Source: Metaphire vulgaris
Lineage: Eukaryota > Annelida > Clitellata > Crassiclitellata > Megascolecidae
NCBI GenBank assembly: GCA_018105865.1
Contig: CM030856.1
Location: 10,144,253 to 10,208,252, forward strand
Direction of reading: 5' to 3'
DNA length: 64,000 bases
In this document: piece after piece, positions 11,381-23,204 of the stretch
How positions within the stretch are numbered: position 1 is the first letter of the stretch
Layout of the letters: the number at the start of each line of letters is the position of its first letter
Notes under the pieces: model-generated
The model's database searches: none
The model's input: the letters and a program-made list of their open reading frames with translations, nothing else
What the model was told of the DNA's origin: nothing
Made by a program: the position numbers and the translations under genes

Positions 11381-12102
11381 CAGTTCTCCATAGTCGATTT
11401 ATATTAAAAAGTCGACGATAGGACACGGAAGATGACGATCAGAGAGCCCACAATGGGGATTCGTCAGCCTCCTAAGAGTCCTAACACTTGTCGTGCGATG
11501 TGTGACATTCTATGAACGCATTCAGCAATGTTTCGTCCGTTTCAACCAGCAGATAGACTCTGAAGAAGTAAGTAAGTAAGCATGAAGAATCTCATGAATT
11601 TATATAGCGTTATCGAAGCTAGTATCGCAGTATCTGAACTGAATTGAAATTAGTTTCATTTCTATCATATACTGAATGATCCAACTCATTATACATTTGA
11701 ATATACATAATTAGTTTGTAAAAGACAGAAAAAAATGTAGGCCTACGTTGACTTAACTGAGGAGTTGCATTAACAGCGACTGCCAAGTGAAACATTCAAA
11801 CAACGCTTTGTACAGTAATTTACAAATTAAGACAATTTATTTGAAAGTCAGATAAAGACATATCACTAAGTAAGTAAGTAGAATCTCGTTAACTTCTATA
11901 GCGCTTTCAAAAGAAGCACCGAAGTAGCTCCTTATTCCTATGCGCTTAATCTCGAAATGAAGCAGCTATAGCCAAAGTAGAGGACAATAAGTTACCAGAA
12001 GGGAAGTAGTTGCCTATTTTTAGGCGCTTGGTGTAGACTAGATTTGAAATTGCCTTCTCCAAAAAGTGGGGTTTCGTCAGGCAGGGTTCTTTTATCCAAA
12101 GG
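11250..12102. other. No gene seen; two inverted retroposon tails
   Basis: AAGTAAGTAAG-type tails followed by TCTATAGCGCT... text occur near 11,568-11,640 and 11,870-11,960. They are the inverse of the tail at 8995-9092. A short (CAG)n tract is near 11,360. No exon is supported. Confidence 0.5.
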
Positions 12103-12395
12103 CAGTGTTTATTCTAGGCCCTTTTTGGGGGATTCCCCTCCCCAACGTTTGAAAATCTCCCCAAAAATTTCTATATGTTGCATTGGGGATGAAATTTCCC
12201 CTCCAAAAGTGTGACGAGAGGGGTTTTTAATTTTGGAGAGGGGAAAAAGAGAAGGAAATGACCATATAGAAGAGTATTTGAAAGAAAAGGAAGGATGTGA
12301 TGACTTTTTTGCTTGTCAAGGTTTTTGGGCAGACAAACCTTCTCTCCAAACATTTCAAACTTCCCCCAATGTCAAGGTGGCTGGAATAAACACTG
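12103..12395. mobile_element. hAT MITE, CAGTGTTTATTCTAG family
   Basis: Ends are CAGTGTTTATTCTAGGCC and GGAATAAACACTG. The flanking 8-bp duplication TCCAAAGG is exact at 12,095-12,102 and 12,396-12,403. The interior carries GATGACTTTTTTGCTTGTCA. Confidence 0.9.
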
Positions 12396-12610
12396 TCCAA
12401 AGGTTTATCAGCTTGGCACACTTGAGCCAGTTTCAGAGTACAAAATCATGTTGGCCAGGCTACATACCAAATGGCCCGCACTGATTCATTCGGCCATTGC
12501 CTCGACAGACTTCGATAGGACTGCTGCTTCCAATGAATAGTAAAGTAGGTAATATGCTTACCGAGCTCTCAGGGCTAACCTCAAGGCTCATAAGGACGAC
12601 GCTGATCTTC

Positions 12611-12952
12611 CAGTGTTTATTCTAGCCATCTTGACATTAATTGGGGAGGAGTTTGAAATGTTTGGGGGGGAGGGAAAGGTTTGTCTGCCCCAAAACCTTG
12701 ACAAGCAAAAAAATTGGTCTTCACATCCTTCCTTATCCTTCTTCCCCTTCTCCTCTCCTCATGCTCTAATGCTCTTATGAATATGGTCATATACTTATAA
12801 CCTTATGTTTATCCCCTCTCCTAAATAAAGAAACCCCTCTCGTCACACTTTTTTTGGGGGGGATTTCCATCCCAATGCAAAATATAGAAATTTTGGGGGG
12901 AATTTTCAAACTTGGGGGGAATCCCCCCAAAAGGGCCTAGAATAAACACTGT
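12611..12952. mobile_element. hAT MITE, CAGTGTTTATTCTAG family
   Basis: It begins CAGTGTTTATTCTAGCCATC and ends CCTAGAATAAACACTG(T). The duplication TGATCTTC occurs on both sides. It is about 215 bp from the previous copy in the other orientation. Confidence 0.85.
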
Positions 12953-13374
12953 TGATCTTCGTTTCCAAAGCCCTCAGTCAGGCGACTGGTGCAAGTTACA
13001 TGATACGGGGGGAGGGGGGGTCAGTGTTCTCATGCAACGCACCTGTTTACTCCGCGGATTAATCCGCTACTCTGTCGTCGTATACATTTAGAATTAATTT
13101 TTGGATACGATTATTTCTCTTTTAATAATTAATCTAAAGAAAATAATTTTTCTGGCATTTTTTACAAATTAGGCCTACTAAACACTGTCGTTTCAACAAT
13201 TATGTAATTGATGATCTCATCCGCGAAGACAATGTTGCGCGACTGTATATGGTCTTCCTGAACTTTAAGAGATTTCAGATTGTTTCTGACATTGGAGCCT
13301 GACTCGACTCACGCAATTACTGGAGATTTTACATCACGTGATCACCTGATACTTGAGACTCAAGAACAAATACA

Positions 13375-13375
13375 G

Positions 13376-13426
<51 letters not shown>

Positions 13427-13480
13427 CGTCTATCCGTCTCTCTGTCTCTGTATGTCACTGTCTGTATCTTTCTGTCTGCC
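13375..13480. repeat. (TC)n and CTGT-rich tract
   Basis: About 45 bp of pure CT repeat grading into interrupted TCTGTC repeats. Confidence 0.9.
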
Positions 13481-13654
13481 TCTGTCTTTGTGCCGATCAG
13501 AGTTCATCTGGCGCCACCTGTGGCAGGCTTTATTCACTAATGTGCTGCTGTATTCTATCAATATATATTCTCTTCATAGAAGACGCTAAATCTTGAAAAT
13601 ACAAACCAGGCGAATAAAATAGAGCGGATATTTTATGAAAATGTCCTAGAGATT

Positions 13655-13767
13655 TATTCAGCAATCCTAGGCTTATAATAATAATAGTATATAATAATAA
13701 TTAATGATAATGTTATTATTATTAATTAATTAATATTATTTTATTAATAATAATAATAATAATAATA

Positions 13768-13802
<35 letters not shown>

Positions 13803-13858
13803 CATTATTATTATTATTTATTATTATTATTATTATTTTATTCAGCAATCCTAGGCTT

Positions 13859-13933
<75 letters not shown>

Positions 13934-13935
13934 GC
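13655..13935. repeat. Duplicated (AAT)n/(ATT)n palindromic block
   Basis: The phrase ATTCAGCAATCCTAGGCTTA appears at about 13,657 and again at about 13,840. Each copy is followed by AAT repeats that run into ATT repeats, so each block can fold on itself. This is a tandem duplication of about 185 bp. Confidence 0.75.
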
Positions 13936-14284
13936 ATTCGATGCACGAAATCGTGGTCAAACGTCGAGCAAAGAATTGATGTTTACAAATGGAAGGAGCA
14001 TGTCTAGGCAAAATCAGGAAGGAACACGAAGCATTTTCCCCAAACTGAATTCCTGGATACGCCCTCGCATATCACAGTTCAAAAGTTCGCGAATCAATCG
14101 CCTACGTCACGACACAAGACGATCGATCGATGACCTATCGTCCGATCAATTGTTTGCCAAACAAAATCAATCATATCGATCTGCCTCCATTGCTGTTCAT
14201 CGGCCATTTCAGCAAATACTAAATCGGCGACGCTCTCTTTCGGGCAAATGCGTCGAATTCATTGATCGCGACAGCCACAGACGT

Positions 14285-14745
14285 AGAGATACGAGGGTTT
14301 CGGGGGCTGGGCCCCCATTCTGGTTGGGAGCGGTCGTGGCATCTGTGTAAAACCGCAGAAATTTTTGGGCGAGGAGCAGGAAGGCAGCACGATCGAAGAT
14401 CGAAGAGAATACGTAAATGCACGAGGAACTCTTTCAGTGTTTTATACAGGCCTGTTAGGAGAGGAGATTCCCCCCCCCCGCAACCCTCAAAATCCCCCCC
14501 CCCAAGAAAAAATCACAGCGCTAAATTTTTTGCATTGAATTGTGCCTCTTCCCCTCCAGCCAAGTCAATTCCCCCCCCCAGGGCCTCCCCCTCAAGGGCC
14601 TGGAGTCTGGATAAAACACTGAACTCTTTGACGACATTGCGACCTTCGAGCAAAAATCAGCTCGTAGGAAACGTTTTTACCAGAAAGCGTTGATATGTCC
14701 CACCCTACTATTCCGTAATCCTGGCTACGCCACGCTCTTAACAGA
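14285..14745. mobile_element. Nested hAT-type MITEs
   Basis: An outer copy of the CAGTGGCGTAGCCAGG family ends 'AATCCTGGCTACGCCAC' near 14,735. Its body (TTCTGGTTGGGAGCGGTCGT) begins near 14,318. Inserted in it at about 14,437-14,625 is a second element with CAGTGTTTTATACAGG and CTGGATAAAACACTG ends. Confidence 0.65.
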
Positions 14746-14979
14746 CACGATGGCAGGTTTTTGACAAAAAAAACCCAGCGCCGACAATGTTATCGTCTGC
14801 AGAAGAAAGAAAAACGGGAGCCGCCCACGTCAACTGCGACAAAACGAGCAACGACGACGACAACGACAACAACGACGAATGATGACTGATGACATCGCTG
14901 CGACAACCAACCATAGTAAATACGCGTGCCTATATGTGACGTAATGGGGTACATACAGTCTGTCGTCGTTGTGCAGTGG

Positions 14980-15343
14980 ATGTCGTTTTTGTTTATTATA
15001 GACGCAGAGGGAAAACGTTTCGCCGAGTTCAGCGAGTTCATCAAACTCACAGACGACGACGAAGGCGGCGGGGGAGGGGTGAGGCGAGGCGGAGGCGGAG
15101 GCGGAGGCGGAGGTGGAGGAGGAAGAGGGGGACATTCCCTGGTCGCCGGTGTTGGAAAGGCCACTCTGCTTGTGGTGGCGACCGTTTGCGTTCTGTCCGT
15201 GGCGCTGGCTTCACGCTGCGGAAGAGAAGGAGAAGGAGGAGAAGAAGAGGATCGAGGTGGAGGAGGAGGAGGAGGAGGAGGAGGCGGAGACGAATGGAAT
15301 CGAGTGGACGTAACGGTCAGCTTCCCGGTGTCCAGTAATGTCG
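14980..15343 (+). CDS. Exon 1: N-terminus with signal/anchor segment
   Basis: The frame encodes an acidic, Gly-run N-terminus. A hydrophobic stretch follows, KATLLVVATVCVLSVALASR (about residues 60-79), then a second Gly/Glu run and RVDVTVSFPVSSNV. The exon ends at TCG|GTCAGT in phase 1, and the next exon continues the frame as SSNVEEILVF. I chose ATG 14,980; an in-frame ATG at 14,944 is equally possible. The segment could be a cleaved signal peptide with an unusually long n-region, or an uncleaved anchor. Glycine and acidic tracts come from (GGC)n and (GGA)n expansions and may vary in length. This is the least certain exon, because it rests on phase agreement and composition. Confidence 0.55.
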
Positions 15344-15399
15344 GTCAGTTAATCAACGCATTCATACATGCAAGAAGTCGCCGCCAAGTACTTTCGAGT

Positions 15400-15777
15400 T
15401 GCTCGCTGTTCGTATTTTTTCTGCCGGTTAATTTCGTCTTTCTTTCTTTCTCTTTCTCTCTCTTTCTCTCTCTCCTCTGTCTAGCTCTCCTTGTAGCTCT
15501 CCTTGTCTCTCTCCTTCTCTTTCTCTCCTTTTCTTTTTCTTCTTCTCTTTCTCTCTCTCCTCTTTTTTCTGTTTCTTTTGGTTTTCTTTCTCCTTCTTTC
15601 TCCCTTTTTCTTTTCTTTCTTTCTATTTCTTACTTTCCTTCCTTCTTTCAAAGTTTTTCTTTCTTTCTGTCTTTCATTCTCTCTCTTCTCTCTGTCTCTG
15701 TCTGTCTGTCTCTCTCTCTCTCTTTCTCTCTATTTCAGTGATTGTTTATCTGTTCGTCTGACTGGTACATCTCTGCC

Positions 15778-15834
<57 letters not shown>

Positions 15835-15835
15835 G
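15400..15835. repeat. 435-bp polypyrimidine (CT/CTTT) tract
   Basis: Almost pure C/T on the plus strand from 15,415 to 15,832, ending in a pure (TC)n run at about 15,782-15,830. It lies just inside intron 1. Long open frames through it are artefacts. Confidence 0.95.
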
Positions 15836-16318
15836 TCTTCCTTTGTTAACCGTTATATCCCAACGAGATGTGATCGCAATTACCGGTGTCCATCATGAAA
15901 AGTAATTTAGCGCGTTGGGTTTCTTGATTAATAATTTTCTGATTATTTGAACTTTTATATCAGATGTCGAGTTCGTTTTCATTTTTCTTCATTTACTGCA
16001 GACAACCGAGTAGCCTAACCTGTTGACATCATCACTACCAGTTTCTATTTACAGTAGGCATACAGTTTTAAGACTTCAATGTTATTCACGAAACCCAATA
16101 AAGGAAGACAAAAACGGCACCCCCTCCCCGTAGCTCATTAACTGTCCTCCGTCAAGAGTCAACGACCGGGGAGGCAACTGCCCGACCAGTGGCTTCCAGT
16201 CCAGTAATGCATCTGACCTTTTCCAACGCTTTTTTAAGATCTCGAAACGATTCCGCGAACGAGAATTTGCCGCAAATGAGATGACACTCCGTGACGCCGA
16301 GTCAAATGACGCGGATTA
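15836..16318. other. Intron 1 sequence, nothing recognised
   Basis: Ordinary intronic sequence between the pyrimidine tract and the next MITE. No exon or element ends are seen. Confidence 0.5.
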
Positions 16319-16587
16319 CAGTGGCGGTTTCAGGATTTCTTGGTGGTGGGGAGGGGTGAAATGAATTCATAGGAAGTTGGTGGGGGGATGAAGATAGAAG
16401 GAAAAAAATTCAATAAACTTTACCCAGAAAAGGCTGACAAAAGGGAATTTCTTCCCTAATTTTACTACACTTTTACCGCGAAAAACAGGTTGACAAGCAA
16501 AAAAGGGTCATCCGCAGTTTAAAAAGTAAGTCCGGAAGTCCGGTGGGGGATGCATTCCCACTCATCCCCCACGTCGAACCGCCACTG
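16319..16587. mobile_element. hAT MITE, CAGTGGCGGTTCCAGG family
   Basis: It begins CAGTGGCGGTTTCAGGATTT and ends GTCGAACCGCCACTG. TTGACAAGCAAAAAAGGGTC lies near 16,488. It is an intron 1 insertion. Confidence 0.8.
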
Positions 16588-16839
16588 GCAACGAAGCAAC
16601 AGAGATACCGACGTCCAACACGACGAAAAGGGACAACCAACCCGACCCGACCCGACCCGGCCTCAAAGCCATTCTGCTGATCTCGAACGGTGCCTCCTGT
16701 AGTTGTAGTATAGCGCTGCATAAATAAGGCAAGCGATCAGTTGATTTCCCAACTCGACCTCATACCAAGGCTTCTGCTTTATTCTAAACACTATAGGGTC
16801 TTCCTTTATCTATATTGCTCTGTTACCACGAGTCTGCTC

Positions 16840-17040
<201 letters not shown>

Positions 17041-17417
17041 GACCAAACGCGGGGACTTATAATGTGCTCTAGCCTATGTGATTATTCCTTCAATTTGCTT
17101 AATTTCTGTCAAAAAAATAAAGCATAAAGCAAAACCAACCAACGATGACATTCTCAAAACTTTCTGGCATTCTATTCAATATTCAGAGAACGATCGCAGA
17201 CATTATCGATATAGCAAATATCTGTCTCTTTCTTTGTCCGGTGGATCCTTCCTCTCAATATCTGTCTGATTCTGCTTGCTTATAGGACTGTAGAGTTGAT
17301 ATCCAAATAGTTCTAGAATTTCAACGCTTTTGGTAATAATTATAAATTGATGGGAGAGAATTCAAATTTGCGACTTTAAAATTAATTCATAATTATTAAA
17401 ATTGTTTTTCTTTTCAG

Positions 17418-17571
17418 AAGAAATTCTTGTATTTTTCAGAAGAAATTCTTGTATTTTTCAGAAGAAATTCTTGTGTTTTTCAGAAGAAATTCTTGTATTT
17501 TTCAGAAGAAATTCTTGTATTTTTCAGAAGAAATTCTTGTATTTTTCAGAAGAAATTTTTGTATTTTTCAG
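17418..17571 (+). repeat. 22-bp minisatellite of splice acceptors
   Basis: Seven complete 22-bp units begin AAGAAATTC and end TTTTTCAG. The start of an eighth forms exon 2. CAG ends fall at 17417, 17439, 17461, 17483, 17505, 17527, 17549 and 17571. Units differ only at one position in the third (GTGTTT) and one in the seventh (AAATTTTT). Each unit carries a T-rich tract and AG, so each is a plausible 3' splice site. No stop codon occurs in any of the three forward frames. The last AG (17,571) gives the phase needed by exon 1. The AGs at 17,505 and 17,439 would keep the frame and add 22 or 44 residues. Confidence 0.85.
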
Positions 17572-17667
17572 AAGAAATTCTTGTATTTTTAAACGAAAAA
17601 TACGAAAACGAAGTGAGCTGTCGGAACCTAACGCGCTGTAGAAGTAGCGATTTCGTTGAAGTGTACG
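17572..17667 (+). CDS. Exon 2 of the membrane-protein gene
   Basis: It encodes EEILVFLNEKYENEVSC and continues RNLTRCRSSDFVEVY, ending TACG|GTAAGT in phase 1. The split codon completes as Asp with the next exon (VYD-LSFDLS). It has two cysteines and one N-linked site (NLT), consistent with the secreted side. The 5' half of the exon is itself derived from the 22-bp minisatellite unit, so part of the ectodomain was made from a repeat copy. Confidence 0.7.
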
Positions 17668-17940
17668 GTAAGTGATATCGTTTCCATGCCATAAAAGTGC
17701 TATATGAAGATTAATTTAAACTCAGCTGCAGCTAAAACATAAGTTTCTCACGCAATAACCTCCTCTTTCCTCAATCAATCACTTTGTGTACAAAAAAATT
17801 TCGATCAATTACTGTATTGTTTAGTGAGACTGATTAAAATTCTTTAAAAACCCACTCAGATACATCAATTTCTTACTTCAAAGGAAATTCTATACCTGAC
17901 ACGCTTAACTCGTATATTTTTGGCCAGGGTTAGTTCTAGG
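17668..17940. other. Intron 2 start, nothing recognised
   Basis: AT-rich intronic sequence following the strong GTAAGT donor. Confidence 0.4.
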
Positions 17941-18245
17941 CAGTGGCGTAGCCAAGGAGGTTTGGGGTTAAAACCCCCTTGGCTGCCGACGGAAAATTTT
18001 TTCCATGCTTTTCCATGCATTTTTCATTTTTGGACGCGAGTTTGGGGGTCAAACCCCCTTTGGCTGGCTGCCGATCGAAAAAAATTCTAAGTGCTATAGA
18101 AAATAGAAAAAAAACTAGAAAGAACAGGAAGGTGGCGACATTTTTTGCTTGTCAGCTCCTAAAAAAGAAAAATAAGAAAATGCTTGCAAAGTTTGGTCAC
18201 GATCGAAACCAAACCCCCCTTTCGGAAATCCTGGCTACGCCCCTG
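17941..18245. mobile_element. hAT-type MITE, CAGTGGCGTAGCCA family
   Basis: Ends are CAGTGGCGTAGCCAAGGAGG and TGGCTACGCCCCTG. Flanks GTTCTAGG and GTTTTAGG are an 8-bp duplication with one mismatch. The core ACATTTTTTGCTTGTCAGC lies near 18,139. Confidence 0.8.
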
Positions 18246-18385
18246 GTTTTAGGATTATCAATTTGGGGGTGTTGATATATTCTGGGGTCCCTCCGCCCTA
18301 TGGCGAGCGATCGCATCTTAGCTGCATTATAATTAGGGGGTGTTGCTCTCAGATTTTGGGGGGGGTGTTGGGGGATGTTAAGAAG
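18245..18385. mobile_element. Partial MITE, GGGATATTTATACACC family
   Basis: AGGATTATCAATTTGGGGGT and ATTTTGGGGGGGGTGTTGGG are the inverse of the body seen at 10.47 and 42.61 kb. It abuts the preceding MITE and its end is not resolved. Confidence 0.5.
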
Positions 18386-18741
18386 TGTAAAATATCTATG
18401 TTTGTGGCGCATAGGGTTAAAATCGAATTAATTTTTCCAGTGTTGTCAACCGTTGCCTGTGAAAAATCGTGCGTATTTGATGAGTGACAATGCTTCAAAA
18501 ATCTGCTGTGGACAAACATGGCTTCAAAGTAGAATTTGATTAGCTGGCGATTGCACGCCACTCTTTTACAGAATTTCTCCTTTAGAGGAGTTAATTTCTT
18601 TCGCAAATCCATTGACTTCGAATGAAATTTTTTGAGGATATCTTCAGTCAGGATAGTCCGATGTTTCTAATCCGAATTTATCAGCTTCTCCTCATTCGGT
18701 AATTATATATTATGATTAAATCAGGAATTAGACATTTTTCA

Positions 18742-18744
<3 letters not shown>

Positions 18745-18799
<55 letters not shown>

Positions 18800-19010
18800 T
18801 GTGTATCCTGCGTCTATGTCTATTTCTCTCTGCGTTTCTCCTCTCTTTCTTCTCTGTGTTTCTGTCTGTCTCCCCTGTATTTGTCTACCTCTCTCTGTTT
18901 CTCCGTCTCTTTCTCTCTCTGTCCCTCTTGTTATCCGTCTGTCTGTCTTCATCTCTCTCTCTCTCTCTCTGTTTCTCTGCCTCTGTCTGTCTGTCTCTCT
19001 GCGTGCTTCC
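18745..19010. repeat. (TC)n-(TG)n and CT-rich tract
   Basis: Pure (CT)n at about 18,748-18,781, (GT)n at 18,781-18,804, then imperfect CTCTGT repeats to about 19,010. Confidence 0.9.
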
Positions 19011-19450
19011 GCTATCGCTGACTTTTATATATCTTTAAATCGCTTCTTCTGGAATTTTTCTCGTTCGGTTTCTCGTCGAGGCAATAAATTTCAAAATTCC
19101 ATTTCGACCAATCGGCAAAAGCGCATCCGATCGATCGATTCCTACTTCGGCAAATATTATTAATACGAACGTCGTTAATGAAGGATTTATTCCAACTGGA
19201 CGAGATACTTGAACTGGCGACGCTATAGGCTAGAGCGAATACAGGCGACGGACCTTGTGAATCAATCGCTGCTTGTAATGACGTAAAAATCAGATATCCA
19301 AGCACAGTTAGAAAGTCTCGACCACCAATCAGTCTCCGTGTTGACCAAAATAATCAATAAAACCAATTATACGAAGAAATCAATTTGATTGATTCTCTGT
19401 CCATATAAATATCACACGAGCTTCGAATTGCATGACATGGGAGTGCAAGA

Positions 19451-19494
<44 letters not shown>

Positions 19495-19514
19495 TACGTA
19501 ATCAATCAATTATA
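19011..19514. other. Intron 2 sequence with a TA array
   Basis: Ordinary AT-rich intron with (TA)n at about 19,453-19,490. No exon is seen. Confidence 0.4.
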
Positions 19515-20090
19515 CAGTAGAACTTCGTTATAACGGACTCGATTATAGCGCATACTCGGTTATAACGTACCGCAATGTACGGTCCCATGTGATGCGCTGC
19601 CGTATTGGAAGGTATTGGATACAACTAGGGTTTTAACTTTTCAGGAAAAGTAGAATGCCCGGAATTATTACGGAAATTTCCGGAAATTTCCAGAAATTTC
19701 CGGGAAAATACAACCGGAAGTGCCATCCGTATGTCCATAAAAACATTATATAGCGCTACAATCCTGACAGTTGTTAACAAATGCCCAACAAATGAATAGT
19801 AATAAATAATAATAATGATAATAAAATAATAATAATAATAAATAGTAGTAATAGCAATAAATATTAATAAATAATAATAATGAGCAGTAAAAATAATAAT
19901 AAATAATAATAATAATCAACTTTTCCGGAATTATTCCGGAAAAGAACCGCTATTTTCCGGAAATTTTCGAAATAATTCCGGAGGAAATTTTCGGAAATTT
20001 TCGAGCTCACATCCGTAGATACAACGTACTCCGGATATAGCGTACTCAATTTTACAGACACGCTAAGTACGTTATGACCAAGTTCTAATG
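19515..20090. mobile_element. pogo/Tigger-type MITE with internal insertion
   Basis: The left end is CAGTAGAACTTCGTTATAAC and the right end GTTATGACCAAGTTCTAATG. The normal body is interrupted at about 19,622-20,020. The insert is rich in GGAAATTTCCGG-type palindromes at both ends with AAT repeats between, so a second inverted-repeat element landed in the first. Confidence 0.75.
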
Positions 20091-20780
20091 TAACAATAAG
20101 AACCAGGCTTAGAGTGGTTCAGTAGGGTCTGCTCTGTATGAGAACGACTATGTTCCATCCATCCATTCATTCACATTATGGTCTTGCTGTGTAATTTTAT
20201 TCTTTGCCATCTTGTCCTCTAGTAGGTATGAAATGTAGCCTCTTATGCGAATTGAACCAATTACCTCAAGAATGCCGTCGTATGTAGGCCTACCAACGCT
20301 GTTAGCCAATTCAGCTCAACATAAAGAGGACCTAAAAGTAGGCCTAATAGGGCGAATAAAAATGGAGATGGGATTTTAACAAATAAATAGAAACATGGAC
20401 CGATTACACTGCGCACTGTGCACAGTCGGCAACTCTTAAGAAATTGCTTCGACAGTACTTTCGATCAATATGGAAAAGCGTGATCTAGGCTCCAGAAGAC
20501 GTATTCTGGTTGATTTGCTCGGGTTCCACTGGCAGCGCATTGCTGGATCGCTGGCATCTGGGGAATTCAACGTATTCTGTAGAGTGTCATTAGTCTCAAT
20601 TACGGAATATCGTATGATTTATTTTGGACGATTTAAATTGGACATTTTCCGTTGATATCGTTAGCATAAGGAATAAAATAATCGTAGTCTACAATCGCAG
20701 GTTTGTTTTTGCTCTCGAGTGGTGTCGTCGTTGTATTAGTCCTACAAAAAGCCATTTGTAGAGAATAATGAATAATGACT

Positions 20781-20818
<38 letters not shown>

Positions 20819-20966
20819 GCGATTTAAAGAATTAAAGTTGTTTAGGAAGATAAGTCAGCCTGTGTGAAAACCACTGTATTCAATGGCCTAGTTTTTCCAA
20901 ATGACTTTTGCATCCGTTTATTGTTTTGACTTTGAATGCCACTTCGTCCAGACTGTTTCATTTGTC

Positions 20967-21047
<81 letters not shown>

Positions 21048-21788
21048 TCCTGGTCTATTTTTCATAAGTCAGCCATAGCTGTACTGATATAATGGCTCTT
21101 CATAATATTAATATAATAAGCTAGATGAAATAAATATGATCATTTTGCTCTAAATGCTACTTTTAAACGTACCGTACAAATGAGGCATTTAAAGATATAG
21201 TATCTGTACAATCCAAACACCGAAGGATAATGCTGTTGTTCCATAATGTAGCATTATTGAAATCGATAATTAACCAGTATCTTATTTGGAAGGTAGAGTT
21301 TTTAACAGAGAAATAACTTTTCTTTTCTCCTGACGTCTCCTTCTAGTCTCTCACCGTTAATGTTGATAACTTACTGCATACCCAATAAATTATGTTTCTG
21401 TAATTGTCATTTGGATTTCATAACTTTCAATTTTTTTATTTTGTTAGCTGATACTAATAAACGGATTTTGATTGATTAATTGCTTGATTGCTTGCTTGAT
21501 TGATTGACCGATTGATTGATTGATTGATTATGTCAGTATTGCTACACAGCGAGTCGCTGTTAGAAATACCGGTCTGTATCGAACTCTAAAATCTTAAAGA
21601 CAGTCTAATTAACTGTTTCCTATGCGGATCCAATCTTGTTCGTCCGGGTTAAACGTTAAGCGAAACAGACGCCCTTTTTAACCTTCTCATTTCGACGAAA
21701 GACATTTACATATTTCGAGAGAAATTTTAATTAAACTGAAGAAATTGATTGATTTGACGCATTTTAAAGTCTGCGTCATTCATTGCAG
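20091..21788. other. Intron 2 distal part; AAT arrays, no exon seen
   Basis: (AAT)n tracts lie at about 20,781-20,816 and 20,969-21,046, with GATT repeats near 21,475-21,530. Part of 20,160-20,215 (TTCATTCACATTATGGTCTT) is repeated at 37,086, so it belongs to a dispersed repeat. No exon with consistent phase was found. Confidence 0.5.
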
Positions 21789-21974
21789 ATCTGTCCTTCG
21801 ATCTATCGACGGACGTTCGCCAATGCGAGGAATGGAACCGTTGTCCGGACTCGACAGGGAACCATCGCTTTGGTCGGCTGGAGATAGGAAGTCCACGTCC
21901 GAACTGTCACGTCCTCTATCGACCCTGCCTTTGCCCAAGAGGTTATACGAAACAAGGAGGACACTGTCACGGAA
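21789..21974 (+). CDS. Exon 3: cysteine-rich segment
   Basis: After ATTGCAG the frame reads LSFDLSTDVRQCEEWNRC, then a stretch ending CHVLYRPCLCPRGYTKQGGH and CHG. It ends GGAA|GTAAGA in phase 1. Six cysteines lie in about 60 residues (CxxxxxxC ... CxxxxxxCxC ... C), spaced like a small disulfide-bonded EGF/TNFR-type module, although no exact family spacing is recognised. The split Arg codon joins exon 4. Length is 186 bp, a multiple of three with symmetric phase 1-1, so this exon could be skipped or shuffled without a frameshift. Confidence 0.8.
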
Positions 21975-22067
21975 GTAAGAATGCCATTTCCATCAATCGA
22001 ACCAATCATCAATTCACTCGTCCATCCATTCATCCATCCATCCATACATCCATACATACATCCATCC

Positions 22068-22070
<3 letters not shown>

Positions 22071-22129
<59 letters not shown>

Positions 22130-22185
22130 CATCATCATCATCATTTTCATTATCATTATCATTATCATTATCATCATCATAATCT
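22071..22185. repeat. (ATT)n-(ATC)n microsatellite
   Basis: ATT repeats (about 22,071-22,129) pass into ATC and ATTATC repeats. They are preceded by (CCAT)n at 22,020-22,068. Confidence 0.9.
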
Positions 22186-22470
22186 TTGGGAGTCAGCAGC
22201 AGAGTGGTAAAAACGTTGGACGATAGAGCGGAAGGTCGCGGGTTCGAGACCCTCAGGAGCTCTGATGTCGACTCACCCTTACTCGCTAGATGACGGTGAT
22301 AAAATGATGAACAGTGGTAAGAGCCTGAGATAAGTCAAACAGGTACGCTACGCGATACACTAGCCTAGTATCCATGGCATCGCACGCATGGCTGAGGACT
22401 ATAGCAACGGAGATCAGCGCGGCCCTATGAGCCAATCGAGGCACGGAAAGGACTTTGACTTTGTTGACTT
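22186..22470 (+). mobile_element. tRNA-derived SINE (family A)
   Basis: An A-box-like AGTGGTAAAAACGTTGG and a B box GGTTCGAGACC are about 35 bp apart, the internal Pol III promoter layout of a tRNA. A non-tRNA body follows to TTGACTTTGTTGACTTTG-type sequence near 22,465. It does not fold as an intact tRNA. Confidence 0.7.
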
Positions 22471-22612
22471 TGACATTATCCCTCTACTCTGACAGAGGCA
22501 AAAATAGCGGAATAAGCCACTACAGCTTCCACTCGACTTCGTTCAAAGCAGAAACAAACAGATTGCAAGACAAGATCAGTACAGCCCGTCATACGCGCAA
22601 TTTTCGTGACAG

Positions 22613-22918
<306 letters not shown>

Positions 22919-23054
22919 CAGTCAATACCTAAAGCGGGATTTTGAGCGAATAGCAGGCATAGGCCATCTGTTGGATGGAGAGGGGGGGGGGAATTCGTTC
23001 GTTTTAGTCAGGTATTGTTGTGACGTTAACATTTAATTCGATTGCATTATTCAG

Positions 23055-23129
23055 GATGTGACGGATGTCCTTCTGCGTCGATGGTTCAACTGAAACAGTG
23101 CCTCGGCGACCGAACGAAAGGATGCAGGC
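23055..23129 (+). CDS. Exon 4: short cysteine-rich exon
   Basis: After TTATTCAG the 75-bp exon encodes CDGCPSASMVQLKQCLGDRT and then KGCR, ending AGGC|GTGAGT in phase 1. It has four cysteines (CxxC, C, C) and continues the module of exon 3. Symmetric 1-1 phase and exact phase agreement with both neighbours support it. Intron 4 that follows is about 5.5 kb. Confidence 0.75.
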
Positions 23130-23204
23130 GTGAGTTCTTGCCAGTGGTTATGTCTCGCCGTTTTCAGACAGTTTAACACATCCAAACAGTTTTATTATTA
23201 ATTT

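Noticed and set aside
15400..15900. Leu/Ser/Phe-rich continuation of exon 1
   Set aside because: It is the translation of a polypyrimidine tract beyond the GTCAGT donor; the phase with exon 2 requires the donor at 15,343.
17418..17571. CRISPR-like array
   Set aside because: Direct repeats are contiguous with no spacers. It is a minisatellite in an animal gene.
20470..20655. Possible exon starting MEKRDLGSRRRI
   Set aside because: It has no acceptor and donor in the phase required between exons 2 and 3, which already join perfectly without it.
22190..22260. Genuine tRNA gene
   Set aside because: The A- and B-box spacing fits, but the acceptor and anticodon stems do not pair, and a long non-tRNA body follows. 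It is a SINE. The same applies at 36,840 and 48,150.
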